Of a DNA stretch of 64,000 bases, positions 1 to 9,906 are shown in pieces. The DNA comes from VAZQ01 sp963744275 (GTDB lineage: Bacteria; Pseudomonadota; Alphaproteobacteria; Rhizobiales; Xanthobacteraceae): contig CAVUSX010000010.1 of assembly GCA_963744275.1 (NCBI GenBank), positions 1-64,000 on the forward strand, in the 5' to 3' direction. Below the pieces are notes generated by a model. That model saw nothing but the letters and a program-made list of their open reading frames with translations, was not told the DNA's origin and made no database searches. Each line of letters starts with the position of its first letter. The stretch's first letter is position 1. A program made the translations under genes and the position numbers.

Positions 1-1224
1 CCGAAGCTGCGGGTGGGGTTCTTCTATATTCCCCACGGCGCGGTCATGTGGAACACCAAGCACGGGAAGGAGATGGATCACTGGACCCCGAGCGGTGCCG
101 GCGCTGATTTCAAGCTCAGCCCAATTCTCGAGCCGCTCGAGAAGCACAAGCACTCCGTGACTTCGCTCTCCAATCTCGAGAACAAGGCCAGCGTCGCCTC
201 CGTGCACAAATACAACCCGGCGACCTGGCTCAGCGGTATCAAGCCCGATCTCAAAGCGCCCGGTCCCAGCATGTCTCCGACGATCGACCAGATCATTGCC
301 GGGCGCATCGGTCAGGAGACGGCGCTGCCCTCGATGGAGGTCCGCTCGGAGAGTGAAACCCAGGCGGTCGCGTGCGAGGCGGGATTCGGCTGCCTCTACA
401 GCTCCACCTTGTCGTACCGGGATGCACACTCGCCTCTGCCGATGGAGTCCAACCCGCGCAAGGTTTTCGCGCAGTTGTTCGGTGAAGGCGCCACGGCGGA
501 AGAGCGCGTGGCCATCGTCAAGCAGAAACGGAGCATCCTTGATTTCATCACCGAGCGTACCCGGGCGCTGCAACAGGAGCTGGGTCCGAGCGATAAAGTG
601 CTCCTCGACAACTACCTGGACACGGTGCGCGAGATCGAACGGCGCGTTCAGCTCGCGCAGAGCCGCGATCTTTCGGGCGTGAAGGCACCGGGGATCCTTG
701 TGGCCGAGCAGGATTTGGCGATCGACAAGGAGGTGCGGTTGTTGTTCGATCTGGTCGCGATTGCGTATCAGGCCGATCTCACGCGCGTGGCCTCCTATAT
801 CATGATCGGCGAAGGCACGAACCGGACCTATAATCACATCGGCGTGCCGGACTCCTTCCATCCGCTGTCACATCATGCCGATTATGTCGATCGGCTCGAG
901 AAGCTGGTCGAGATTCAGCGCTATCACGTGCAGCGGTTCTCGGAGTTCGTCGCGAAGCTCGCCGCCACGCCCGACGGCGAAGGCACGCTCCTGGATAACT
1001 CCATGTTGCTCTACGGCTCCAACATGTCCAACAGCAACCTGCACAGCAATTATCCGTTGCCGACCCTCCTGGTCGGCGGCGCCGCCGGCGCGCTCAAGGG
1101 TGGACGGCAGGTCGGGGTTCCCGAACGCACGACGATTTCCAACCTGCACCTCACGCTGCTGAACAAGGCGGGTTTGGAGATGAAGAGCTTCGGGGACAGC
1201 ACCGGCGAGCTCGCCGGTGTCTGA
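1..1224 (+). CDS. DUF1552 family protein, 5' end outside the window
   Basis: The frame is open from the first base, so the gene is cut by the window edge; 407 residues remain. The visible part begins with a strand-rich KLRVGFFYIPHGAVMW segment and continues with HKHSVTSLSNLEN and SMEVRSE stretches and, near residue 350, a LLYGSNMSNSNLHSNYPLP segment. This is the arrangement I recognise from DUF1552 proteins, which usually start with a Tat signal and have a phosphatase/sulfatase-like layout. Their biochemical function is not established to my knowledge. In soil and marine proteobacteria they are usually encoded next to a large DUF1592-type cytochrome-like protein, which would lie upstream of this window. 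The stop codon overlaps the GTG of the following MBL-fold gene by 8 bases, which indicates translational coupling. No frameshift is seen here. Confidence 0.8.
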   Translation, partial: PKLRVGFFYIPHGAVMWNTKHGKEMDHWTPSGAGADFKLSPILEPLEKHKHSVTSLSNLENKASVASVHKYNPATWLSGIKPDLKAPGPSMSPTIDQIIAGRIGQETALPSMEVRSESETQAVACEAGFGCLYSSTLSYRDAHSPLPMESNPRKVFAQLFGEGATAEERVAIVKQKRSILDFITERTRALQQELGPSDKVLLDNYLDTVREIERRVQLAQSRDLSGVKAPGILVAEQDLAIDKEVRLLFDLVAIAYQADLTRVASYIMIGEGTNRTYNHIGVPDSFHPLSHHADYVDRLEKLVEIQRYHVQRFSEFVAKLAATPDGEGTLLDNSMLLYGSNMSNSNLHSNYPLPTLLVGGAAGALKGGRQVGVPERTTISNLHLTLLNKAGLEMKSFGDSTGELAGV

Positions 1225-2184
1225 GCGCTTGGGAGCACCGGCCATAAATCACAGGGCAATAAATCGCCGGGCGATCGTGAAAGGCGCCTTGGGCGGCGTG
1301 CTGGGTCTGACCCTGCCGCCCTTTTGCGCGCTCCGCTTTCTCTCAGGAAAGCCCCGCTGTCGTTCCGGTGAGCGATGGTTTCGTGATGCTCACCGGCGCC
1401 GGGGGCGATGTCCTGGTGCGGACGGCAAACACCGGTCAGGTGCTGGTGGACAGCGGCGCTGCCGCCTTCACCGATGCGGTGCTTGCGCACCGGCGCTCCC
1501 TGCCCGGCGGGAGCGGTGCCACGACCGTGTTCAACACGCACTGGCACCGGGAGCAGGTGGGCGGAAACCTCGCCTTCGGGTGGGCGGGGGCGACGATCAT
1601 CGCTCACGAAAAGACCCGGGTGCATCTGGCGACGGAGTATTACCTGCACGACGAGGACCGGTACGAGAAACCGCTGCCCGCCGAGGCGCGCCCGACCTTG
1701 ACCTTCTTTACCGGCGACCGAACTCTCGCCGGCAATGGCTGGGATCGACTACGGCCACCTGCTCGAGGCCCACACCGACGGCGATATCTACGTATTCTTC
1801 CGCGACGCGAACGTGCTGGCCGCGGGCGATGCCATCTCGCCCGTGAAGGAACCGGTGCTCGACTGGTTTGGCGGCGGCTGGCTCGGCGGGCGCGCCGATG
1901 CGCAGGAAAAACTCCTGAAACTCGTCGACGGGAAGACGCGGATCGTGCCGAGCTACGGTCCGGTGGTGGGCCGCGCCGAGCTGCAGGCGGAGTCCGACAT
2001 GACGAGCATGCTCTTCGATCGCATGCTCGACCTCCTCAAGCAGGGCATGAGCGCGCAAGACATGCTCGATGCGGGACTGATGAAGGGTCTGTCGCGGACT
2101 TTCCACGACCCGTACAGGTTCGTCTACGACGCCCACAAGGGCTATTGGGCGCATCACAATTCTCTCTCACCGAATGTGCTCTGA
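1217..2184 (+). CDS. MBL-fold metallo-hydrolase with Tat-like signal, two apparent frameshifts
   Basis: The proposed GTG start lies inside the end of the DUF1552 gene. The N-terminus carries a twin-arginine stretch (NRRAIVKGALGG) followed by hydrophobic residues, so export is likely. The metal-binding motif reads THWHREQVGGN; the usual HxHxDH has become HxHxEQ, as in a known MBL subgroup, so one ligand differs. A second strand motif, EAHTDGDIYVFF, with AAGD a few residues further on, supplies the downstream His/Asp region. The frame changes twice, near 1325 (an extra T in a T run) and near 1737; removing one base at each site gives a continuous 321-residue product. Because the reading frame is otherwise intact and family-like, sequencing error is more likely than a true pseudogene. 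It sits between the DUF1552 and ankyrin genes, apparently in one operon. Confidence 0.72.
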
Positions 2185-2195
2185 GGGACACCGTC

Positions 2196-3737
2196 ATGAA
2201 GCGTGCCATTTTCGCCGTCATTTTTTGCCTTGCAGCGGCCGGCGCGGCCGCCGCCGAGGATGCCAGCCTTGCCGGCCTGATCCAGGCCGGCAATCGGGAC
2301 ACCGCGCTCAAGATGATTGCCGCGGGCGCCGATGTCAACGCGGCCCAGGGAGACGGTACGACGCCGCTGCACTGGGCCGTCTACAAGGTCGACGCGGAAC
2401 TCGCCCGCGCGCTGCTCGAGCGCGGGGCGAAGCCCGATGTCATCAACAATTACGGCTCGAGCCCGTTGGCGGAGGCGGTGAAGGTCGGCAATGCTCGCCT
2501 GGCCGCAATGCTGCTCGATGCAGGCAGCAACGTCGAGGTGCCGAACCAGGAGGGCCAGACGGCCTTGATGCTGGCCGCGCGCGCCGGATCTGTGGAAGTT
2601 GCCGACCTGCTGGTGCGCCACGGCGCCAATGTCAATACGCGAGAAAAATGGCGCGGCCAGACAGCCCTGATGTGGGCGGCGGACGCACGCTCGCCCGCAC
2701 TGACGCGGTTTCTCATCGACCATAAGGCGGACGTCAACGCCCGGGCGATGGCCAACGACTGGCCGAGCCAGATGACCGGCGAGCCGCGCAATCAGTATCG
2801 CCCGACCGGCGGCCTGACACCGCTGCTCTATGCGGCGCGCTCGGGATGTACGGATTGCGTGCAGGCGCTGCTGGACGCCGGCGCGGATGTCAACCGGCCG
2901 AGCCCCGACGGAGTGACGCCGCTGATGGTGGCCATCGACAATTTCGCGTTCGACACCGCAAAGGTCCTGTTCGAGCGTGGCGCCAATCCGCATCTGTGGG
3001 ACTGGTGGGGCCGCACCGCGCTGTACGTGGCGATCGACATGAACACGTACAATCTGGATGCTTACGCCGAACGCACCGGTCCGCCCATCGCCACGACGAA
3101 GACCACCGCGCTCGAGCTCGCCCGAATGTTTCTCGACGCCGGCGTCAACCCCAATCCGCAGTTGAACATGCACCGGCCCGGGCGCGGCGGCAACTCCGGT
3201 CGCTTCGTCGACGAGATCATCACCACCGGCGCCACGCCCATGTTGCGCGCCGCCGGGGGACAGGACGCCGCGGCCGTGCGGCTGTTGCTGGCGCACGGAG
3301 GGCGTATCGACGTGCCCAACGTGATGGGCGTGACCCCGCTGATGGCCGCCGCGGGGCTGGGCATGAGATCCGTCAGCCCGCGCTTCGATCCCACCGCCAA
3401 GGATGCGCAGGATCGCGCAATCGCGACGCTCGAGATCCTGTCGGCGGCCGGCGCCGACGTGGGCGTGAATGCGCGCATGACCGTCAAGGACAGGACCGCG
3501 CGCATGGGGCGCGGCGGCACGCTGCCGGAGCGGGACGGGCAGAGCGCGATATACGGCGCGGTGCAATGGGGCTGGCCCCGCGTGGTCCAGTATCTGATCG
3601 ATCACGGCGCGGAAGTCGCCGTCACGGACGACCTCCACGTGTCGCCGCTCGACGCGGCTTCGGGGCGGGCCGGCAGCGCGGACAATCACCCCTCCCCGGA
3701 GGTCGCCAAAATAATCCAGGCGGCAATCAGCCGTTAG
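2196..3737 (+). CDS. Secreted ankyrin-repeat protein
   Basis: The 513-residue product starts with a Sec signal (MKRAIFAVIFCLAAAGAAAA) and then has about ten ankyrin repeats, recognisable by units such as GTTPLHWAV, GQTALMLAARAGSVEVADLLV and GVTPLMVAI, each followed by LL..GA.VN. Between repeats 6 and 8 there are longer loops (around residues 190-210 and 290-350) with glycine- and arginine-rich segments, typical of the ankyrin proteins that accompany DUF1552/DUF1592 genes. Ankyrin repeats mediate protein binding, so a periplasmic scaffold or inhibitor role is an inference. The start ATG is 11 bases after the stop of the MBL gene, with a GAGGGA Shine-Dalgarno at 2183-2188, so the three genes probably form one transcript. 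Confidence 0.85.
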   Translation: MKRAIFAVIFCLAAAGAAAAEDASLAGLIQAGNRDTALKMIAAGADVNAAQGDGTTPLHWAVYKVDAELARALLERGAKPDVINNYGSSPLAEAVKVGNARLAAMLLDAGSNVEVPNQEGQTALMLAARAGSVEVADLLVRHGANVNTREKWRGQTALMWAADARSPALTRFLIDHKADVNARAMANDWPSQMTGEPRNQYRPTGGLTPLLYAARSGCTDCVQALLDAGADVNRPSPDGVTPLMVAIDNFAFDTAKVLFERGANPHLWDWWGRTALYVAIDMNTYNLDAYAERTGPPIATTKTTALELARMFLDAGVNPNPQLNMHRPGRGGNSGRFVDEIITTGATPMLRAAGGQDAAAVRLLLAHGGRIDVPNVMGVTPLMAAAGLGMRSVSPRFDPTAKDAQDRAIATLEILSAAGADVGVNARMTVKDRTARMGRGGTLPERDGQSAIYGAVQWGWPRVVQYLIDHGAEVAVTDDLHVSPLDAASGRAGSADNHPSPEVAKIIQAAISR

Positions 3738-3889
3738 ACAGTAGGGTTGGGGTTGAGTCTTTTCCCCGCTCACAGCGACGATCGTGGTCGCGGAGCTCGA
3801 GGAGAGCGCGAACAGGTAAGGCCCTGTCAGGAGAGCGCCCGGCGGGACCCACAAACCACTCGCGCCGGACTACGAGACGTCGAGACGAC

Positions 3890-4149
3890 GGCGCCAAGCT
3901 CGATCATCTGTGCCTGCGCATTTACCCGTTCGACGCTGCCGCGATCGCCCGCCATGTGGCGGCGCCTGGCTCACTCCGGCGCGGGCGTCTCGCGTTATGG
4001 GGACGGAAGGCCAGGGACCTTCGGTCTACCTCACCGATCCGGACGGCAACGGCGTCGAGCTCAAGGGTCCGATGGCGATTGAGGCGCCACCATCAGTGCG
4101 GCTGCCATCCATCTGCACGCATCTGGATTGGGCCGACCCACTGCCTTAA
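3890..4149 (+). pseudogene. VOC/glyoxalase-fold protein remnant (C-terminal half)
   Basis: Three short segments in successive frames together resemble the second half of a vicinal-oxygen-chelate protein: AKLDHLCLRIYPFDAAAIA near 3892, a middle part ending in SRYG near 4000, and GTEGQGPSVYLTDPDGN continuing VELKGP to about 4070. The last contains the metal-ligand glutamate region (VELKGP) typical of these folds. Two single-base shifts (about 3965 and at the G run near 4000) separate the pieces. I could not find the N-terminal betaalphabeta unit upstream in 3738-3890, so the gene seems truncated as well as shifted. The substrate cannot be named. Confidence 0.5.
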
Positions 4150-4213
4150 ACTCCGCCGCGGAGCTGCGGAAGAAATGGCGGGAAGAGATTGATTTGAACG
4201 GGGGGCGGATAAC

Positions 4214-5104
4214 TTGCGATTGATTTGGCCGTGGCAGGACAGGCTTCGCAGATTTTCCTGGCTCAAGGCGTGCACGTTCGCGCTCATGTTCGCACCGGCG
4301 ATCCGCTTCAGCTATCAGTTTGCCACACGGGAATACGGCCTCCTGCCGATGGCGCTCGGCAACATGACGTATTGGTCGGGCGTGTGGGCGACCGTCATCC
4401 TGCTCGCGGCGCTGGCCGTAACGCCGGCGCTGACGATATTGCGCTCCCCGGCCCTGGTCGACGTGCGGCGGATGATCGGGGTGACGGCCCTCGTCTATAC
4501 GTTCGCCCATATGGTCTGCTATTTCGCTCTGCGATCCTGGAATTTTGCGACCATCGCCAACGAGACGTTGACGCGAGCGACGCTGATCGTCGCGACCCTC
4601 TCTACCATCGGCCTGATCGCGCTCGCGGCGACCTCGCTCGACGCCGCGATCCGGCGCCTGGGGACGAGAAACTGGCAGCGGCTGCACAGCACGAACTACG
4701 CCGTAACCGCCTTGGCGATCCTGCACGTCCTGCTGGCGCGCGGCACCTATCCGGAGCAGTACCTGCTCGTTGGAATATTCATCTGGCTCATGGCCTGGAG
4801 GGTGCTGGCCCGATATGGGCTGGGTGCCGACGGAAGAGCGTTGGCGCTGCTCGCGGTGGCGTCGTGTCTCTGCACTGCGCTCATCGAAGCCGGCTTCCTG
4901 TGGGCACGCCGCGGCTACGCGCCGCCGTCGAGCCTTGCCAATAATTTCAATCCCGCGATGCTGGAGGTGGGCATCCCGGCCGCCTGGCAAATCCTCGGGC
5001 TCGGCCTCCTGGCTGCGCTCGCAGCCGCGGTGCTCGGGTTGGCCGCCGGCCGCCAAGCCCTCCGCGGCAAGGCCGCCGGCCTTGCGGCGCGCCACACCGG
5101 ATAG
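4214..5104 (+). CDS. MsrQ/ferric-reductase-like membrane cytochrome b
   Basis: The 296-residue protein has about seven hydrophobic segments. His99 (YTFAHMVCYF), His158 and His171 (WQRLHSTNYAVTALAILH) lie in helices as the haem ligands do in the ferric reductase-like transmembrane family that includes MsrQ, the haem subunit feeding electrons to the methionine sulfoxide reductase MsrP. No msrP neighbour is present, and the C-terminal part after residue 200 is longer than in ordinary MsrQ and contains extra membrane helices. The best-fitting start is a TTG at 4214; no other initiator fits the first helix better. It follows the VOC remnant and precedes an intergenic palindromic repeat. The assignment to MsrQ proper is tentative; membrane haem protein is firmer. 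Confidence 0.62.
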   Translation: MRLIWPWQDRLRRFSWLKACTFALMFAPAIRFSYQFATREYGLLPMALGNMTYWSGVWATVILLAALAVTPALTILRSPALVDVRRMIGVTALVYTFAHMVCYFALRSWNFATIANETLTRATLIVATLSTIGLIALAATSLDAAIRRLGTRNWQRLHSTNYAVTALAILHVLLARGTYPEQYLLVGIFIWLMAWRVLARYGLGADGRALALLAVASCLCTALIEAGFLWARRGYAPPSSLANNFNPAMLEVGIPAAWQILGLGLLAALAAAVLGLAAGRQALRGKAAGLAARHTG

Positions 5105-5146
5105 CGTGACCGCGCAAAGTTGAATCGCTGCGCACCTCGATTCCAA

Positions 5147-5250
5147 TGTCGTCCCGACCAAGGCCGCGAAGCGGCCGCAGAGCCGGGACCCATACTCCGC
5201 GGCCGATCGAGAGGGCACGGCGTATGGGTCCCTGCTTTCGGAGGGACGAC
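5147..5250. repeat. Intergenic palindromic repeat (family B)
   Basis: The block opens with TGTCGTCCCGACC and closes with GGAGGGACGACG. Inside, GGGACCCATACTCC faces GTATGGGTCCC, so the whole can fold into a long branched hairpin. Elements of this look, with GTCGTCCC ends and a GGGACCCATA core, are multi-copy intergenic repeats in Bradyrhizobium-type genomes. It lies between the convergent ends of the membrane cytochrome gene and the minus-strand secreted-protein gene and may act as a bidirectional transcript end. Confidence 0.65.
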
Positions 5251-5298
5251 GTCAGTGGAGTTGTCGACGAACGGAGCACCAATGCACCAGCTCCGCGG

Positions 5299-6135
5299 TC
5301 ATTTCCGCGATTGATTGAAATATCTCAAATCCGGCGGGGACTGGTCTTTCTTGACCGGCATCAAGAGGCCGTCCGCGCTCAGGAAGAAGTCGTCCTTGCC
5401 GATGCGGACATGCAGGTTGCTTTCCGCGCAAACGACCTCGCGCCACACCGGCTGCCGGTCCGGCTCGCGGCGGTAGCTCTTGGTCACCGTCCAGGGCCTG
5501 GTCAAAGCATGGTCGATGACGGTGATCTCGTCGTGCAGCACGTCAGGATCGGTCTTGTCGAGATAAATCCGTTCCTTGACGATGGTTTGGTTGTCGCGAT
5601 GCAGCGGCAGGCCGCTCTCGTCGAAGGTGCGCGGGCCCTTGAAATCGCGCGTCTCGACCTCGAGCAGGTCGTAGCGGCCGTCGCCGTCCTGGTCGATCCA
5701 TCTTCCGATCGAGTTGCCCGTGAAGCTCGGCTCGACCTCCGCCGACCAATCGCGACCGTCGGTAAAGATGCGACGTGAATCGTGGATATGGTCGATCAGG
5801 ACATAGGTGGTCTGCGGCGTGACCACGATCTCCATCGCCTCGTAAGCCACCATATCGCGCGGCATGCCGGGCGCGAGACAAAGATAGGTCGGGTCGGTGC
5901 CCTGCCCGCCGGCCCCTTGGTCTGCCAGATTGGCGGCGTGAATGGCCCGATATTCCGGCGTCAGCGGCGCCCGCTCGCCGTAGCGGTCCTGCTGGTCCCA
6001 GCGCGGCGAGCCGATGCGGTTCCATTGTCCCTTCAGGTTCGGATATTGGGCGTCGTCGAAGGCCCGGGCGCCGGCCGTTCCGATCAGCAACACCGCCGCC
6101 ATCGCGATCGCACCGATCGAGACTTGGTAGGGCAT
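5299..6135 (-). CDS. Secreted protein of unknown function with EF-hand-like loop
   Basis: 278 residues with a clear signal peptide ending in AGARA (cleavage about residue 25). The core contains RRIFTDGRDW and a GNSIGRW segment followed by EVETRDF and a late TRPWTVTKSYRRE. I associate this pattern with a large family of short exported proteins of unknown role in soil Proteobacteria and Acidobacteria (related members read IFTDGRPW ... GYSIGHW ... TIDDPKAYTKPWT). Residues 148-159, DQDGDGRYDLLE, match a 12-residue calcium-binding loop (Asp at 1, 3 and 5, Gly at 6, Glu at 12). No enzyme motif is visible. It is 51 bases downstream of asnS on the same strand; that spacing could allow co-transcription, but the roles seem unrelated. 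Confidence 0.7.
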   Translation of the reverse strand: MPYQVSIGAIAMAAVLLIGTAGARAFDDAQYPNLKGQWNRIGSPRWDQQDRYGERAPLTPEYRAIHAANLADQGAGGQGTDPTYLCLAPGMPRDMVAYEAMEIVVTPQTTYVLIDHIHDSRRIFTDGRDWSAEVEPSFTGNSIGRWIDQDGDGRYDLLEVETRDFKGPRTFDESGLPLHRDNQTIVKERIYLDKTDPDVLHDEITVIDHALTRPWTVTKSYRREPDRQPVWREVVCAESNLHVRIGKDDFFLSADGLLMPVKKDQSPPDLRYFNQSRK

Positions 6136-6186
6136 GAGCGTCCTCCTACGACGAGCGAGCCAGCTGACCGGCAGCGCGGCCGCGCC

Positions 6187-7593
<1,407 letters not shown>

Positions 7594-7677
7594 CGATCGA
7601 GAGTGACAGAGGCGAAGCGATCTTGTCCAGCAATTCCAACACATCGGCGCACGCCGCCCGGTCATCCGAATCGATCC

Positions 7678-7728
7678 GGCCATCCTTCGAGACGGTCGCC
7701 TTAAGAGCGCGACCTCCTCAGGATGAGG
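7678..7728. repeat. Intergenic palindromic repeat (family A, single unit)
   Basis: GGCCATCCTTCGAGACGG at one end and CCTCCTCAGGATGAGG at the other give imperfect arms around a short core. The same sequence family appears as a doubled unit at 57467-57563. It occupies the 316-base gap between the divergent asnS and beta-helix genes, so promoters for both must lie on either side of it. No other clear feature is seen in that gap. Confidence 0.65.
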
Positions 7729-7909
7729 TTGGAGGTTGAATCCCCCGCAAGCTCGAAAAGTCCGTGATGGCCATCACGGAACGGTCGATTGCGCAACGAA
7801 GCGCGTGAAAATCCTCGAACGGCCGCCGCGGCCACTTCCACCAATGCAGGACGGGCACCGTTTGGACGAACATCGACCGAACGCGCTGCCGCCTGCAAAG
7901 AGGACCGCC

Positions 7910-9445
7910 ATGGCACAGATCCGCTGGACCCACAAAGGAAACGGCAATTGGACGACCGCGTCGGATTGGAGCTCCGGCACCGTACCCGGCGCCGCCGACG
8001 ACGTCTTCATCGGCCTCAGCGGGATCACCGTGACGAGCGACGGCAGCGTGACGGTGAACAGCATCGGCACCAACACAAATGCGACGCTCGACATCGGCGG
8101 CATGAGCACATTCACCGCCACCAACGGAACGGGGTCGAGCGAGAATCTCGGAACCATCAAGGTGAACGGCGACAGCACGCTCGATATCGGCGCCGGCACG
8201 TTTGCCGACTACGGCACGATCATTTTGGGCCCGAACGGCGCTTACAACACCATCCTGATCGACAATGTGGTGCAGCTGCAAGGCGGCGGCAGCATCGAGA
8301 TGGCGCAGAATCTCCACGGCATCAACAGTATCCAGGGCAACCCCAGCAAGCCCAATCAGCTCAGCCAGCTCGACAACGTCGACTGCGACATCGCGGGCTC
8401 GGGCTTCATCGGGAACCTCTACTTCGACAACCAGGCAAGCGGCATCCTGGAGACCAATTCCAACCTGGGCGCCGGCACGCTCGAGCTGTCCGACAGCAGC
8501 ATCGCCGGCCAGGGCTTCCAGAACGAGGGGCACATCTTCGCCGACGACGGCGGCACGCTCGAGCTCTTCGGCTACGCCGGCAGCCAGGGCTTCTTCAATT
8601 TCGGCACGTTCTACATGAATTCGGTCGGCGACCGCACGGTGCTCGAGATCAAGGACGACGTCGTCCTCAAGGGCGGCGGCAACGTGACGCTGTCGGACAA
8701 TTTCCACAACGACATCGTGACCGACGGAAATGCCGCCACGCTCGAGAACGTCGACAACACCATCTCGGGCTCGGGGCTGGCCTACGACACTAATCTGACC
8801 CTGATCAACGATGCGCAAGGCAAGATCGAAGCCGACTACGCGAGCTCGCCGCTGATCATCTATACGGGCGGCAACATGATCACCAACGCCGGTCTCATGG
8901 AGGCGATCAACGGGGCTGCGCTGGAGATCCAGAGCACGGTCGCCAATTCCGGCACCGTCGCGGCGAACGGCGGGAACGTGACCTTGGTCGACGACCTGAC
9001 CGGGACCGGCAAGGCTGAGATCTTCAGCGGCAGCCAGATGGAGCTCATGGGATCCGCGAACAAGGCCGCGGTGGTGTTTGAGAACAACACCACGGATACC
9101 GGTGTGCTGATGCTCGACCACTCCCTCTTAGGCGGCGGGTCGGCCGATTTCTCGGGAACGGTCGCCGGAATGCGCAACGACGGCACCAACAGCGACACGC
9201 TCGGCCTGCAGGACATCAATTATGCCAGCGGCGTCACCTGGTCGATTACGGAGAATGCAAACGGAAACCGGGGTGCGCTGACGGTCAGCGACGGCAACGG
9301 CGACGTCGCCCACATCGCGCTGCTCGGCCAATATCTCGCGGCCGGCGCAACGGCGAATTCGGCCACCTCGAACCTGTTCCATGTCGCCGCCGACACCATC
9401 GACCATACGACCGGCACGCTGGTGACCACGAGCTTTCACGGCTGA
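7910..9445 (+). CDS. Beta-helical repeat protein, autotransporter-passenger-like
   Basis: 511 residues starting at an ATG preceded by AAAGAGGA. The N-terminus (IRWTHKGNGNWTTASDWSSG, then VPGAADDVFI) is the W-x-G-x-W-x-x-x-x-x-W motif seen at the start of many bradyrhizobial surface and autotransporter-like proteins. The body is rich in N, G, T and S with repeated NSGTI- and GTLEL-type strands suggesting a right-handed beta-helix. The C-terminus (INYASGVTWS ... LTVSDGNGDVAHIALLGQYLA) is the terminal module of a large rhizobial family. There is no signal peptide, no beta-barrel and no hemolysin-type nonapeptide repeat, so type I secretion or a surface role is only an inference. The stop at 9443 is followed in the same frame by another open stretch (next entry). 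Confidence 0.75.
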   Translation: MAQIRWTHKGNGNWTTASDWSSGTVPGAADDVFIGLSGITVTSDGSVTVNSIGTNTNATLDIGGMSTFTATNGTGSSENLGTIKVNGDSTLDIGAGTFADYGTIILGPNGAYNTILIDNVVQLQGGGSIEMAQNLHGINSIQGNPSKPNQLSQLDNVDCDIAGSGFIGNLYFDNQASGILETNSNLGAGTLELSDSSIAGQGFQNEGHIFADDGGTLELFGYAGSQGFFNFGTFYMNSVGDRTVLEIKDDVVLKGGGNVTLSDNFHNDIVTDGNAATLENVDNTISGSGLAYDTNLTLINDAQGKIEADYASSPLIIYTGGNMITNAGLMEAINGAALEIQSTVANSGTVAANGGNVTLVDDLTGTGKAEIFSGSQMELMGSANKAAVVFENNTTDTGVLMLDHSLLGGGSADFSGTVAGMRNDGTNSDTLGLQDINYASGVTWSITENANGNRGALTVSDGNGDVAHIALLGQYLAAGATANSATSNLFHVAADTIDHTTGTLVTTSFHG

Positions 9446-9469
9446 CCCCGCAGCGATTCGGGCCGCTTC

Positions 9470-9865
9470 GTGCTCCAATTCGACTATCTGATGTACGGCC
9501 AGCCGGCGAACGCGACGGTGGTGAGCCTGGCGCGCGACAACAACCTTCCGCTCGCCTGGCAGACGAACATCTGGCGCGGCGCCTTCGGGCAGGGTGCCGG
9601 CTGCGGTGGGTCGCCGGGTCATGGGACCGAGTGCACGCACGCCCAATATCTCGGGCTCCTCGAGGAAGGCGTTCACCCTATCGGCGGATCAGCGCCAAGC
9701 GGGCGCGGCTTCTACATCGAGGTCTTCCCTTACGACGCGATCGCCCATCCGCAAATAATTTCTCAGGTCCACGCCGAGCTGGTGGGCGAGGTTCCGCCGA
9801 TCCCGCTGCCCCATCCCACGCCGCGGCCATGCCCGCCAGGCATGCGGTGCCCACCGCCTTCTTGA
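9470..9865 (+). CDS. Orphan C-terminal-domain-like ORF, function unknown
   Basis: 131 residues from a GTG at 9470, in the same reading frame as the preceding gene and separated only by its TGA. The sequence contains NLPLAWQTNIWRGAFGQGAG, a CGG...GTEC pair and YIEVFPYDAIAHP, and ends in a proline-rich tail (PPIPLPHPTPRPCPP). It looks like the last barrel strands of a larger hydrolase-type fold rather than a complete domain. I see no signal peptide and no good ribosome-binding site, so it may be the remnant of a gene that lost its 5' part. A firm family cannot be named. Confidence 0.45.
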   Translation: MLQFDYLMYGQPANATVVSLARDNNLPLAWQTNIWRGAFGQGAGCGGSPGHGTECTHAQYLGLLEEGVHPIGGSAPSGRGFYIEVFPYDAIAHPQIISQVHAELVGEVPPIPLPHPTPRPCPPGMRCPPPS

Positions 9866-9906
9866 AGGTGGCAAGCCGGCGGACCTGCAGATGATGCACC
9901 CGCGGC

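Noticed and set aside
2154..3854. A 566-codon antisense frame over the ankyrin gene
   Set aside because: It mirrors the ankyrin repeats and has no recognisable domain or ribosome-binding site.
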